A DNA stretch of 64,000 nucleotides from Acidimicrobiia bacterium (GTDB lineage Bacteria; Actinomycetota; Acidimicrobiia; IMCC26256; JAOSJM01): positions 1,620,001 to 1,684,000 of the forward strand of contig JAOSJM010000001.1 of assembly GCA_027494165.1 (NCBI GenBank), in the 5' to 3' direction. The translations under genes were made by a program, and so were the position numbers. This document shows positions 1-9,148 of this stretch, one piece after another. The notes under the pieces are model-generated. The model did not search any database. It saw only the letters and a program-made list of their open reading frames with translations, and was not told where the DNA came from. Position 1 is the stretch's first letter, and the number at the start of each line of letters is the position of its first letter.

Positions 1-59
1 CGCCACCGCCTGACGCCGCGCTCGCGCCGCCCGGTGGTTCGGTCGACGGTCCGGGCCGG

Positions 60-578
60 CTAGAGGTCCGGCGATCGGCGGTCGGCGGGCGCCGCGCCCT
101 CGAGCGGCTCCCGCAGCGGGACGACCATCGACGAGAAGTCGGCGAACGCGATCACGTTGTCGAGCCCGTCGAGCACCCGGACCTCGACCACGACGAGCTG
201 CCGGCCGGAGCGCATGACGCCGGCCTCGGCCCGGACGGTGTCGGTCTTGGGCCGGCCGAGGTACCGCACGTGCAGGTCGGCGGTCACGAGCGTGTTCTCA
301 CCCGGTACGAAGGTCCCGGCGGTCGCGGCGGCCGAGCCGGCGGCGACGTCGATGAGCGTGGCCAGCGCCCCGCCGTGGAGGTTGCCCACCGGGTTGAAGG
401 CCTCGGAGCGCACGGGCATCTCCACCACCGAGACGCCCTGACCGATCCCGACGAACCGCAGGCCCAGGAGGCGGTGCAGCGGGGTGTGCTCGAAGGCCTG
501 CCGCAGGACGTCGACGGCCTCCTGGCGGTCGAACCAGCTCCCCGCTCCCTCGGTGCCGCCGTCGCCCTGGTCGACCAT
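60..578 (-). CDS. PaaI-family hotdog thioesterase
   Basis: A 172-residue hotdog-fold protein of the PaaI/YbgC thioesterase type, which hydrolyses acyl-CoA or aryl-CoA thioesters in the cytoplasm. The signature NPVGNLHGGAL runs over residues 62-72, with HGG at 68-70 and the conserved Asp of TLID at 77, followed by the usual ADLHVRYLGRP strand. The ATG at 576-578 follows a strong GGGAGG ribosome site; a longer upstream reading frame has no such support. A TAGGGT box (629-634, minus strand) is a plausible -10. It is divergent from the SOS-controlled HNH gene. The substrate cannot be told from the sequence; the many acyl-CoA genes nearby fit a CoA-recycling role. Confidence 0.88.
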   Translation of the reverse strand: MVDQGDGGTEGAGSWFDRQEAVDVLRQAFEHTPLHRLLGLRFVGIGQGVSVVEMPVRSEAFNPVGNLHGGALATLIDVAAGSAAATAGTFVPGENTLVTADLHVRYLGRPKTDTVRAEAGVMRSGRQLVVVEVRVLDGLDNVIAFADFSSMVVPLREPLEGAAPADRRSPDL

Positions 579-696
579 GGTCGCCTCCCTCCCCCGACGC
601 TCGCGCCCCCGCGCCCCGACCGCCCGGGACCCTAGCGGCCCGCCGGCGTGCGGCGACGGGCGGCGTGGGCGATCGCGCGGGATGGTCTCTCGGGGC

Positions 697-725
697 TTGA
701 CAGCGAACGTGTGTTCGTATAGGGT
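697..725 (+). promoter_or_regulatory. Sigma70-type promoter of the HNH gene
   Basis: TTGACA at 697-702 and TAGGGT at 720-725 are separated by 17 nt. The LexA-like box at 704-717 lies between the two hexamers, so a bound repressor would block RNA polymerase directly. The leader to the ATG at 820 is about 90 nt. Confidence 0.7.
704..717. promoter_or_regulatory. LexA/SOS box
   Basis: CGAACGTGTGTTCG matches the Gram-positive/actinobacterial LexA consensus CGAACRNRYGTTYG at every position. It sits inside the promoter spacer of the DUF222/HNH gene. A LexA-repressed, DNA-damage-inducible promoter is inferred from established knowledge of this box; no lexA or recA gene is in the window. Confidence 0.8.
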
Positions 726-819
726 GAGCGGAGCGCTTCGTGGCCGGGCGTCGAACGGCCTCTTCCCTGCGAAGGCCCTCGCCGTCACTGATGGCGGGGA
801 TGTCCGGGAGGAAGGCGTG

Positions 820-2110
820 ATGCCGCGAGCCGCTGCGCTGCGATCCACGACCGGTATGGCCGATGGCGCCGGTTCGGTGTCGGGCGTGCTGGCGGAGCTC
901 GCCGCGCTGGCCACTCGGGCCGAGGAGCTGCTCGCCGTGTTCGGATCGATGCAGGTCGAGGGCGACGAGGCGCTGGCGTTGCTGGGTTCGCTGTCCCGGC
1001 TGGGACGGGTGGTGTCGGCCGCGCAGGTGCTGGTGGCCCGGAGGGTCGAGGAGCTCGGTCTGTACCGCAGGGCCGGGCACGGCTCGACCGCCCAGCTGTT
1101 GGCCGCGAGGTCCGCGACGTCGCTGGCCCGGGCCACCGAGGTGGTCGAGACCGCCAAGCGCCTCGGCTCCTGCCCCCGCACCGAGGAGGCGCTGGTCTCG
1201 GGGGCGGTGTCGGTCGAGCAGGCCCACGCCATCGCCCGGGCCGTCGAGGCCGTCCCCTCGGCCGAGGGTGACCTGCTCGCCCTGGCGGGCACCGAGAGCC
1301 TGCGCACCCTGCAGGAGCGTGCGAGAGACGTGCGCCTGGAGGCCGAGGAGGACCGCCTCGGCCGCTACCGCCGCCAGCACGCGGCGCGCAGCCTGGTCCA
1401 CGGCCGCGACGACGAGGGCATGGTCTGGGGTCGGTTCCGCCTCCCCCCCCGACCTCGGCGCCGCGGTGGTCACCCGCTTGGAGCACCAGGCCGACACCGA
1501 GTACCGCCTCGGGTACCGGGAGGGCCGGCGCGAGGCCCACGACCGCTACCTCGCCGATGCGCTCGTCACCCTCCTCACCGCCGGCCCGGCACCCTCGGCC
1601 GGCGAGGACGCCGCCGACGGCCAGGCGGACCCGACCCGAACCCGGGCCCCTGCAGTACGGAAGGCGCCCCGGGCCGACGTCGTGGTCCACGTCTCCCACC
1701 GGGCCCTGCGCCGCGGGTCCCTCGAGCCCGGCGAGATCTGCATGGTCCCCGGCGCCGGACCGATCCCGCTGGAGCGGGCCCGGGAGCTCCTCGACGACGC
1801 GTTCCTCAAGGGGGTCCTCGTCGACGGCACCCGGGTCGAGGCCGTCCGCCACTTCGGACGGCGCATCCCCGCCGAGCTGCGCACCGCCCTCGAGGTCCGC
1901 TCGATCCTCGAACACGGCGACGTCGCCTGCTCGGTCGAGGGCTGCGACCGCCGGGCCGGCCTCGAATGGGACCACCGCGACCCCCGCGCCAACGGCGGGC
2001 CCACCAGCGACGAGAACCTCCAGCCGCTGTGCCGCGCCGACCACCACGACAAGACCGCCCGCGACCGGACCCCACCCGGCCGCCCCAGCACCGGACCCGA
2101 CCCGCCCTGA
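820..2110 (+). CDS. DUF222/HNH endonuclease, one frameshift
   Basis: A member of the DUF222 + HNH family (the 13E12 repeat family of mycobacteria), a predicted nuclease often present in several copies in actinobacteria. The first 208 codons give the helical DUF222 region. The frame is broken in a run of eight C (1443-1450) and continues in another frame to the HNH domain, where CSVEGCDRRAGLEWDH and LCRADHHDKT carry the zinc cysteines and catalytic histidines (about 1930-2060). The ATG at 820 follows GGGAGGAAGG. Restoring one reading frame gives about 430 residues, a normal family length, so a homopolymer error is likelier than decay. Expression should follow DNA damage, given the SOS box. The biological role of the family is not settled. 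Confidence 0.85.
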
Positions 2111-2133
2111 CCCTTGTCGTCGACGCGGAACAC

Positions 2134-2682
2134 TCAGCCGACGACGGTATCCGCCTCGTGGCCACGCTCGACGAGGCGCAGCGCGGCGCCGACGACCTCG
2201 ACCACGGTCCGGGAGCAGTGGCCCGGGCGGAAGCCGACCACGGCGTCGTCGCCGGTGGCGGCCCCCACCGCCACGTTGATGGCGACGAAGTGGGTGACGA
2301 CCACCCCGTCCCCGGGGCGGGCGACGAGCCAGGCCACCAGCTCGTCGCGCCAGCGCCGCAGCGCCGGGTCGAGATCGGCCCAGCGGCCCGAGAGGACCCC
2401 GCGCAGCCACGACACCCGGGCCGCCGGGTCGCCCCCGGGCGAGGGGATCTCGGCCACGGCCGGCTCGACCCGGGCCTCCAGGCCCCAGCGCTCCTCGAGG
2501 GCCGCGGCGGTCTCCCGGGTGCGCCGCAGCGACGACGTGACGATCGGGAGCGGGCCGAGCGGCGCGACCGCCTCGGCCATGGCCCGGGCCTGGTCCCGCC
2601 CCTCGGGGGCGAGGCCGGGGTCCGGATGGTCCCCGAAGACGGCCGCCGGGCGGCCGTGGCGGACGAGGACGAGGCGAGCCAT
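2134..2682 (-). CDS. Histidine phosphatase superfamily protein
   Basis: A 182-residue phosphoglycerate-mutase-like phosphatase. The catalytic motif LVLVRHGRPA is at residues 4-13, with the phospho-accepting His at position 9. A second conserved Arg lies in TSSLRRTRET and the C-terminal catalytic His in VVVTHFVAI. The ATG at 2680-2682 is placed just ahead of the RHG motif as in all family members, so longer upstream starts are rejected. Its stop is 23 nt from that of the convergent HNH gene. The substrate (phosphosugar, phosphonucleotide or phosphoprotein) cannot be inferred. Confidence 0.88.
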   Translation of the reverse strand: MARLVLVRHGRPAAVFGDHPDPGLAPEGRDQARAMAEAVAPLGPLPIVTSSLRRTRETAAALEERWGLEARVEPAVAEIPSPGGDPAARVSWLRGVLSGRWADLDPALRRWRDELVAWLVARPGDGVVVTHFVAINVAVGAATGDDAVVGFRPGHCSRTVVEVVGAALRLVERGHEADTVVG

Positions 2683-2804
2683 AGCCGGCACCGTACCGCC
2701 CCCGGCGCGTTGGGACGTCCGGCGCCCCTGGGAGGGCCGGAACCGTCCCAACGCTGGCGGCGGGGCGGCGCGGTCCTTGACACGGTGACGCATCTTGACG
2801 CATC

Positions 2805-2833
2805 TTGACATCACCCCGAGTCGGGCCTAGCCT
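2805..2833 (+). promoter_or_regulatory. Promoter of a leaderless transcript
   Basis: TTGACA (2805-2810), a 17-nt spacer and TAGCCT (2828-2833). The GTG start at 2841 falls 7 nt after the -10 box, where transcription itself should begin. No ribosome site precedes the GTG. Confidence 0.7.
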
Positions 2834-2840
2834 CCCGCCC

Positions 2841-3539
2841 GTGCCGACGCTGCGAGGCCTGGTGCGCGTCATCCTCCTGCTCGCCTTCGAGGCTGGCGCG
2901 CTCGCCGTCCTCTGGCGCCTCGGCGCCGTCGACGGCTTCGCCCTCCCCCGCCACGACCCGGCCCGCTGGCTCGCCCACGCCGACCCGGAGGCGGCGGTCG
3001 GGGCGCTGGCCCGGGCGGCCGGGCTGGCCGTGACCGGGTGGCTCCTGGTCACCACCGTCCTCTACGCCCTGGCCCGGGCCGGGCGCCTCCCCCGGCTGGC
3101 CGCCGCGGTCGCCCGCACCACCCTGCCGGTGGTGCGGGCCCGGGTCGACCGGGCCCTCGCCGTCTCGCTCCTCGCCGCCACGCCGCTCGCCGGCGTGACC
3201 CCCGCCGCCGTGACCCCCGCCACCGCGACCGACGCGGCGCCCCCGCCCGTGCGCGACGGCCGGGCCGACGTCACGCGCGATCCCGGCCCCGGGGCGACCA
3301 CGGCGCCCGGCCCGACCGCCCCGGCGGTCACGACGCACGTGATCGTCCCCGGCGAGCACCTCTGGTCGATCGCGGCCGACCACCTCGCCCGGACGACCGG
3401 CCTCCCCCCGTCGCGACTCGGGAACGACGAGATCGCCCGCACCTGGATCCGGGTGGTCGAGGCCAACCGGTCGCGCCTGGCCTCGGGCGACCCCGACCTC
3501 GTGTTCCCCGGCGAGGTGGTCGTGCTTCCGGAGGGCTGA
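2841..3539 (+). CDS. LysM-domain membrane protein
   Basis: A 232-residue protein with hydrophobic segments near residues 8-28 and 57-77, a third weaker one near 105-120, a Pro/Thr/Ala-rich linker, and a C-terminal LysM module (about residues 165-232) starting THVIVPGEHLWSIAADHL. LysM binds N-acetylglucosamine-containing glycans, so the C-terminus should reach the cell wall. GTG at 2841 was chosen because the promoter -10 box lies 7 nt upstream; a TTG at 2805 is open but lies inside the -35 box. Similar orphan LysM proteins are widespread in actinobacteria, usually without known function. Confidence 0.8.
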   Translation: MPTLRGLVRVILLLAFEAGALAVLWRLGAVDGFALPRHDPARWLAHADPEAAVGALARAAGLAVTGWLLVTTVLYALARAGRLPRLAAAVARTTLPVVRARVDRALAVSLLAATPLAGVTPAAVTPATATDAAPPPVRDGRADVTRDPGPGATTAPGPTAPAVTTHVIVPGEHLWSIAADHLARTTGLPPSRLGNDEIARTWIRVVEANRSRLASGDPDLVFPGEVVVLPEG

Positions 3540-3550
3540 GGGCCCCGGAG

Positions 3551-5021
3551 CTAGGGGCAGGTGGTGCCGTCGGCGGGCGGGACGAGGTCGACGAGGTAGT
3601 CCACGACCGCGCCGTCGAGGCAGCCGTCGAAGCTCGGGAAGGCCGTGTGTCCCTCGCCCTCGAACACCACCAACCGGGCCGACTCGAGCTGGTCGGCCAG
3701 GGCCCGGGCCCAGCGCAGCGGCGTGGCCGGATCGCCCGTCGTGCCGATGACCACGATCGGCGGCGCCCCCGCGCCCCGGACGGTCGGGACCTCCACCGCC
3801 GGGTACGGCCAGGTGGTGCACACGATCCCCAGGTACACCGTCGACGGGCCGAAGAACGGTGACGCGGTCGCGGCCTGCTCGGCCACCGCGTCGATCTCGT
3901 CGGGGGCCAGCCCGCCGTCCAGGCAGCCGATGGCCCAGAAGGCCTCCTGGCTGTTGTCGTAGCTCCCGTCGGGGTCGCGCCCGACGTACCAGTCGGACGC
4001 GTCGAGCAGCGCCTCGCCATCGCCCTCGACCGCGTCGGCCAGGCTCGACCCCAGCTCCTGCCAGCCCGGAACGCCCGAGTAGAGGAGGGTGGCGACCCCG
4101 AGGTCGAGCTCCCCCGGCCCCAGCGTCCGGCGGCCCACCGGGATCGGCTCCCCCGTCGACCCGGGCCACGAGACGCCCGAACGCCTCGGCCCGGTCCTCG
4201 CCCTCCGCGAACGGGCACCGGTTCCGCTCGCACCAGTCGAAGAAGCCCTGGAGGGCGGCCTCGAAGCCGGCCGCCTGCTCCAGGTTGGCCTGCACGGGCG
4301 TCATCGCCGGGTCCACGGCGCCGTCGAGGACGAGGGCCCGCACCCGGTCCGGGAACAGCTCGGCGTAGAGCGCCCCCAGGTACGTGCCGTACGAGTAGCC
4401 CAGGTACGTGAGCGCCTCCTCGCCCAGGGCCTCCCGGATCCGGTCCATGTCGCGCACGGTGTCGACCGACGACACGTGGGCGAGCAGCTCCCCGCTGCGC
4501 TCCTCGCACGCGGCGGCCACGTCCCGGGCCATCTCGTCGAGCGCCGCCCGCTCCCCGGGATCGTCGGGCGAGTAGTCGAGGGCGAACACGGGGTCGAGAT
4601 CGTCGAGGCAGTCGACCGCGGTGCTGGTCTCGACCCCGCGGGGGTCCCACCCGACGACGTCGAAGCGGTCGGTGAGCTCCTCGGGGAGGAAGCTCGCCGC
4701 CGCCGCGGCCAGCTCGGTGCCCGGGGCGCCGGGGCCCCCCGGGTTCACCAGGAGGGCGCCGATCCGATCGTCGGGGTCTCCGGCCGGCGCCCGGGCCAGG
4801 GCGAGCTCCACCGTCTCGCCGCCGGGGTCGTCGTGGTCGAGCGGCACCTCCAGGCGGGCGCACTCGAGGCCCGGGCCGCACGGCCGCCAGGCGAGCCCGC
4901 CGGACGGGCCGAGCGCGCGGCGCACGCCCCGGCTGGTGCCCGTGTCATCGCAGGCCGCGACGACCAGGGCGACGGCGAGCGCCGCCACGACGAGACGCGC
5001 GGATCGTGAGGTCGGGAGCAT
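3551..5021 (-). CDS. TAP-like alpha/beta-hydrolase lipoprotein, one frameshift
   Basis: A secreted alpha/beta-hydrolase of the tripeptidyl-aminopeptidase (TAP-like, S33) group. The N-terminus is a lipoprotein signal with lipobox VVAAC (Cys24). NPGGPG at 93-98 forms the oxyanion region and GYSYG holds the nucleophile Ser210. In the downstream frame come TGDPATP (acid) and GEGHTAF (base His). The frame breaks near 4138-4154, next to a CCCCC run; DGGADP in one frame joins GRRTLGPGELDLG in the other without loss of the fold. Both halves are well conserved, so an assembly indel is likely. It follows the SDR gene by 17 nt on the same strand and may be the last gene of that operon. Streptomyces homologues remove N-terminal tripeptides or hydrolyse small esters. 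Confidence 0.85.
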
Positions 5022-5038
5022 GCGGCCCTGGAGCGACG

Positions 5039-5797
5039 CTACAGGCCGTCGGGGCGGAGGAGGGCGTCGCTGCCGCCGTCGGCGAAGAGCACGCTGCCGT
5101 GCACGAACGACGCCTCGGGCCCCAGGAGGAAGGTGACCACCGCCGCGATCTCGTCGGTCTCGGCCACCCGGCCCAGCGGCACCGGGAAGGACTCGACGGC
5201 CGGACCGAGCTGCGGGTCGGCCAGGGTGGCGTCGAGCAGCGCCGACCGGAACGGCCCCGGCGCCACCGCGTTGAGGCGCACGCCGGCCGCCGCCCACGTC
5301 TCGACCCTCCGGCGTACGGCCTGGATCAGCGCCAGCTTCGAGGTGGCGTAGACCACGATGCCCTCGAGGGACGCGGCCCGGGCCCGGGCGGCCTCCTCGT
5401 CGCCGGCCAGGCAGGCCGCGATCAGCTCGGGATCGGCCGGGAGGGTCGAGGCCGAGTTCGACGACACCGCGACCGCGGCGGGGCGTGTCCCCGCGGCGAG
5501 CGCACCGTGGAGCCCGTCGAGGGTGGCGACCGCGCCGAAGTAGTTCACCGCCACGAGGGCGGCCCGGTCGTCGACCTGGGGCCCGAGCCCCGCGGCGGCC
5601 ACCACCCCGTCCAGCGCCGGTGCCGTCCGGTGGACCATCGCGAACGCTTCCTCCCGCCCGCCGGGATCGGAGAGGTCGGCCACGACCTCGGCGCCGCGCA
5701 GGTCCACCCCCACGACCCGGTGTCCCGCGAGCTCGAGCCGGGTCCGCACCGCGGCTCCCAGCCCCGAGGCCGACCCCGTCACCACACAGGTCCCCAC
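5039..5797 (-). CDS. Short-chain dehydrogenase, 3-alpha-HSD/coniferyl-alcohol-like
   Basis: A 252-residue classical SDR using NAD(P). The Rossmann motif TGSASGLG is at residues 7-14, the NAAG-like segment is AAAG (67-70), the catalytic Ser is at 112-113, and YATSK gives Tyr150/Lys154. An insert of about 25 residues between the Ser and the Tyr is typical of the 3-alpha-hydroxysteroid / coniferyl-alcohol dehydrogenase branch rather than the FabG branch. A GTG start at 5797 directly precedes the Rossmann strand. It lies 52 nt after the cyclase gene in the minus-strand operon. The substrate is an inference only. Confidence 0.85.
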   Translation of the reverse strand: MGTCVVTGSASGLGAAVRTRLELAGHRVVGVDLRGAEVVADLSDPGGREEAFAMVHRTAPALDGVVAAAGLGPQVDDRAALVAVNYFGAVATLDGLHGALAAGTRPAAVAVSSNSASTLPADPELIAACLAGDEEAARARAASLEGIVVYATSKLALIQAVRRRVETWAAAGVRLNAVAPGPFRSALLDATLADPQLGPAVESFPVPLGRVAETDEIAAVVTFLLGPEASFVHGSVLFADGGSDALLRPDGL

Positions 5798-5849
5798 CGT
5801 CGCCTCCTCGCTCGTGGCCCCCCGGGCGCGCCGCAGGCTACCCGGCCGG

Positions 5850-6776
5850 CTACTTGGTCGCCGTCGGGGCCACCGCGCCGCCGACCGCTCCGGTGATCGG
5901 CAGCGGGGTGGCGGCGAGGAGGAACTCGTGCACGCCGTCCCGCGCGCAGTCGGCCGCGAGCTCGTCGAGGTACCAGAGCTGGCCCTGGACCAGACCCATG
6001 TCGCGCAGGTCGATCATGTGGACGGGCAGCAGCACGGCGGGGTCCTCGCCTGGCCACACCTCGAAGACGAGGGTGTCGGTGGCGACCGCGGCGACGTCGT
6101 GGTCGTGGAACCACTCGATCGCCCCCACCCCGATCCCCGGGCTCGGGTCGCCGTAGCGCCGCCGGTCGCCCCGGCGCAGCCACGCCATCTGGCCGGTCCG
6201 GACGAGCACGGCATCGCCCGGCTCGACGGTGATCCCGGCGGCGGTGGCGGCCCCATCGAGGTCGTCGCCGGTAACGGCCCGGTTGCCGTCGAGGTGCTCG
6301 ACCCCCTCGAGGCGGGCCAGGTCGAGGAGGAGGCCGCGGGTCACGAGCGGTCCGAAGTGTTCGATCCCGAGCCTCGACGCGCCGGCCTCGGTGACCGCGT
6401 CGAAGGGGACGCCGTTGTAGAGGAACCCGTCGTAGCCGACGTGGGCGAGGGCGTCCCAGTGGGTGGCGGCCTGGATCCCCGTCTCGACGACGTCGTCGCT
6501 GGCGCAGAAGTCGCTCGGGTCGCCCGTGTAGGGGACGTTGCAGCCGAGCATGGTGTGCCTCGGGTTGATCCGTCCCGGGATGGCCCCGATCTGGGGACCG
6601 TCCTCGTCCATGGGGATGGAGAGCGAGAACGAGACGCCCCGCCGCACCGCGGCGGCGCCCCGGCGCACGGCCTCGGGGGTGACGAGGTTGAGCGTCCCGC
6701 GCTGGTCGTCGGGTCCCCATCGGCCCCAGTTCGAGACCCGGTTCGCCAGCTCCCGGAGCTCGTCGGGCAGCGCCAT
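5850..6776 (-). CDS. Cyclase-family (kynurenine-formamidase-like) hydrolase
   Basis: A 308-residue member of the cyclase family (PF04199), metal-dependent amide or lactone hydrolases. The metal-binding segment ATHWDALAHV (residues 104-113) has His106, Asp108 and His112, corresponding to the THxDxxxH core. The N-terminal NWGRWGPDDQRGTLNLVTPE is characteristic of the bacterial cyclase subgroup often found in xenobiotic or polycyclic catabolism clusters. The start ATG is 3 nt beyond the stop of the acyl-CoA ligase, so the two are co-translated. Within this operon it may open a ring or lactone intermediate, but that is inferred from context. Confidence 0.87.
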   Translation of the reverse strand: MALPDELRELANRVSNWGRWGPDDQRGTLNLVTPEAVRRGAAAVRRGVSFSLSIPMDEDGPQIGAIPGRINPRHTMLGCNVPYTGDPSDFCASDDVVETGIQAATHWDALAHVGYDGFLYNGVPFDAVTEAGASRLGIEHFGPLVTRGLLLDLARLEGVEHLDGNRAVTGDDLDGAATAAGITVEPGDAVLVRTGQMAWLRRGDRRRYGDPSPGIGVGAIEWFHDHDVAAVATDTLVFEVWPGEDPAVLLPVHMIDLRDMGLVQGQLWYLDELAADCARDGVHEFLLAATPLPITGAVGGAVAPTATK

Positions 6777-6779
6777 CGC

Positions 6780-8317
6780 CTAGTGGTAGCGGGCCCGCAG
6801 GTCCGCCTTGAGGACCTTGCCGGCCGGGTTGCGGGGCAGCTCGGCGACGATCTCGAGCTGTTCGGGGATCTTCTGCACCATCAGGCCCTCGCCCTTCAGG
6901 AACTCGAAGAGCTCCGGGAGCGTCGGGGGGCGGGCCGGGTCGGCCGGGACCACCACCGCGCAGCACCGCTCCCCCAGCGTCGGGTCGGGAACGCCGATCA
7001 CCGCCGCGTCGGCCACGCCGGGATGGGTGTAGAGGAGGTCCTCGACCTCCTTGGCGCTGATGTTCTCGCCCTTGCGGATGATGATGTCCTTGAGCCGCCC
7101 CGTGATGGCGAGGTAGCCCTCGGCGTCCTGGCGGCCGAGGTCACCCGTGCGGAAGAACCCCTCGTCGTCGAAGGCCTCGGCGTCGAGCGACGGGTCGAGG
7201 TAGCCGAGGAAGAGCTGCGGGGCCTTCACCCGGATCTCGCCGTCCTCCCCCGGCCCCGCGACCCGGCCGTCGAGCGTCACGAGCTTCAGCTCCACCCCTG
7301 GGGCGGGCCGGCCCTCGGTCTCGGCCAGCCGGTCGTCGGGGTCGCCGACCGAGCCCATGGCGAGGATCGGGCACTCGGTGAGCCCGTAGCCCGAGACGAC
7401 CCCGGCCCCACCCAGCTCCGCCTTCACCTCGTGGTGGAGCTGCGGCGGCTTCGCCGCCCCGCCCCCCGGATAGACCCGGCACTCGGGGAGCAACGGGGTA
7501 CCGGAGTCCTGGCGCTGGGCGGCCAGGTAGGCGAGGTGGAACGGTGTCCCGGCGCCCGCCACCGTCACCCGCTCCCGCTGGAGCACCGGGATGGCCGTGG
7601 CCGGGACGAAGGCCTCGACGAGGACGAGCTGGCAGCCGGTCATGAGGGACGCGAACAGCCAGCCGATCCCCCGATGTGGGTGAACGGGAACACGAGGGCG
7701 CTGCGGTCGCCGGGGCCGAGCGCGAGGGCGAGGCTCATGGCGATCGCCGAGTGCTGGACGGTCCGGTCGGTGTGGCGAGCGCCCTTGGGGTCGGCGGTGG
7801 TGCCGGAGGTGTAGAAGACCCACCGGACCGGAGCCTCCTCCGGGGTCGCCGGGGCCGGGGCAGGCGCCAGCGTCGACGGGTCGGCCTCGGGCAGCTTCCG
7901 GTCGGCCACGAGGATCTCCGGGCCCTCCTGGCCGGTGGTGGCGCGGCGAGCCAGGGCCTCGTAGTCGACGCCCTTCCACTCGCCCGGCACCACGAGGAGG
8001 CGGGCCCGGGTCTGGCCGGTGATGAAACCGACCTCGCGCTCACGGTAGATCGGGAGCATCGGGTTCTGGACCGCTCCGAGCCGGGCCAGGGACCCCACGA
8101 GCACGAGCGACTCCAGCCAGGTGGGCAGCAGCCACGACACGGGCGTCCCCTCGCCGATCCCCCGGGGCGCCAGCGCGGCCGCCGCGCGCTCGCAGGCCAG
8201 GCGGTACTCGTCGAAGGTGAGGGTCCGGCCGTCCTCGTCGACCGCCATCCGGGCGTCGGGCGTCGCGGCGGCCCGCCGCTCGATCAGCTCCCAGAGGCTG
8301 CGTGCGTCGTCGAGCAT
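6780..8317 (-). CDS. AMP-dependent acyl-CoA ligase, one frameshift
   Basis: An ANL-superfamily acyl-CoA synthetase of about 510 residues that activates a carboxylate with ATP and CoA. The P-loop is FYTSGTTADPKGA, followed by SGYGLTECP (A5), the TGDLGR motif, GRLKDIIIRKGENIS (A8 hinge) and PRNPAGKVLK with the catalytic Lys near the C-terminus. The frame breaks in a CCCCC run at 7668-7672: THIGG in the first frame continues as GIGWLFASLM in the second, which is the normal family sequence. The ATG at 8315-8317 begins the conserved N-terminus. It lies 20 nt after an SDR and 3 nt before the cyclase. Probably functional with a one-base assembly error. Confidence 0.88.
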
Positions 8318-8337
8318 GGTCCCCCCTCCCGCCGTCC

Positions 8338-9087
8338 TCAGGCGGTGATCCCGCCGTCGACCGAGACGATGCTGCCGGCCATGTAGCGCGCCTCGTCGGA
8401 GGCGACGAAGGCCACGACCCCGGCGACCTCCTCGGGCGTGGCCAGCCCCAGCGGCGACATCACCCGGGCGAACGCCTCGAAGCCGACCCCCTCGGGCGGA
8501 GCGAACGAGGCCAGCAGGGGCGTGTCGATCCCGCCGGGCGCCACCGCGTTCACCCGGACGCCGCGATCGAGGTACTCGAGGGCGAGGGCCCTCGTGAGGT
8601 TCACCACCCCGCCCTTCGAGGCGCAGTAGGCGGCGCTGTACGGCTGGCCCATGAGGCCCGCGTTCGAGGCGACGTTCACGACGCTGCCGCCGCCGTCGAG
8701 CAGGTACGGCAGGGCCGCCTGGGTGACCAGGAAGGTGCCGGTGAGGTTGACCCCGAGGATGTGCTGCCAGGTCTCGAAGGGCACGTCGGTGGAGTGGTGG
8801 AACCCGCCGATCCCCGCCGCGTTGCACAGGACGCTCGGCCGCCCGAGGTCGGCGGCCACCGCGTCGACCGCCGGCTTCACCGACCCGGGGTCGCTGACGT
8901 CGACGGCGTAGGCGCGGGCCGTGCCGCCGGCAGCCACGATCCCGGTCGCGGTCTCCCCGGCGGCGTCGCCGACCAGGTCGAGGCAGCCGACCGCCGCCCC
9001 CTCCGAGGCCAGGAGCCGCGCCGTCGCCCGCCCGAGTCCCGACCCGGCCCCGGTGACGATCGCGACCCGGTCGGTGAATCGAGCCAT
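8338..9087 (-). CDS. Short-chain dehydrogenase/reductase (FabG-like)
   Basis: A 249-residue classical SDR. TGAGSGLG is at 12-19, CNAAG at 88-92, the catalytic triad is Ser141, Tyr154 and Lys158 (YCASK), and the C-terminus ends in the usual SIVSVDGGITA. Asp37 after the second strand favours NAD over NADP. The ATG at 9085-9087 stands immediately before the Rossmann fold. It is 61 nt from the AhpD-like gene upstream and 20 nt from the CoA ligase downstream, so it belongs to the MarR-headed catabolic operon. A beta-hydroxyacyl or alcohol substrate is likely, but not determined. Confidence 0.88.
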   Translation of the reverse strand: MARFTDRVAIVTGAGSGLGRATARLLASEGAAVGCLDLVGDAAGETATGIVAAGGTARAYAVDVSDPGSVKPAVDAVAADLGRPSVLCNAAGIGGFHHSTDVPFETWQHILGVNLTGTFLVTQAALPYLLDGGGSVVNVASNAGLMGQPYSAAYCASKGGVVNLTRALALEYLDRGVRVNAVAPGGIDTPLLASFAPPEGVGFEAFARVMSPLGLATPEEVAGVVAFVASDEARYMAGSIVSVDGGITA

Positions 9088-9148
9088 GCGTCCCCCCGTC
9101 GACGGCGCCGAATCTAACGTCCGCCCGAATCGCGCGGCAACGGAAGGG

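Noticed and set aside
1443-1450. Programmed frameshift in the HNH gene
   Set aside because: A plain C run without a stimulatory structure, and the same type of break recurs in many unrelated genes, so assembly error is likelier.
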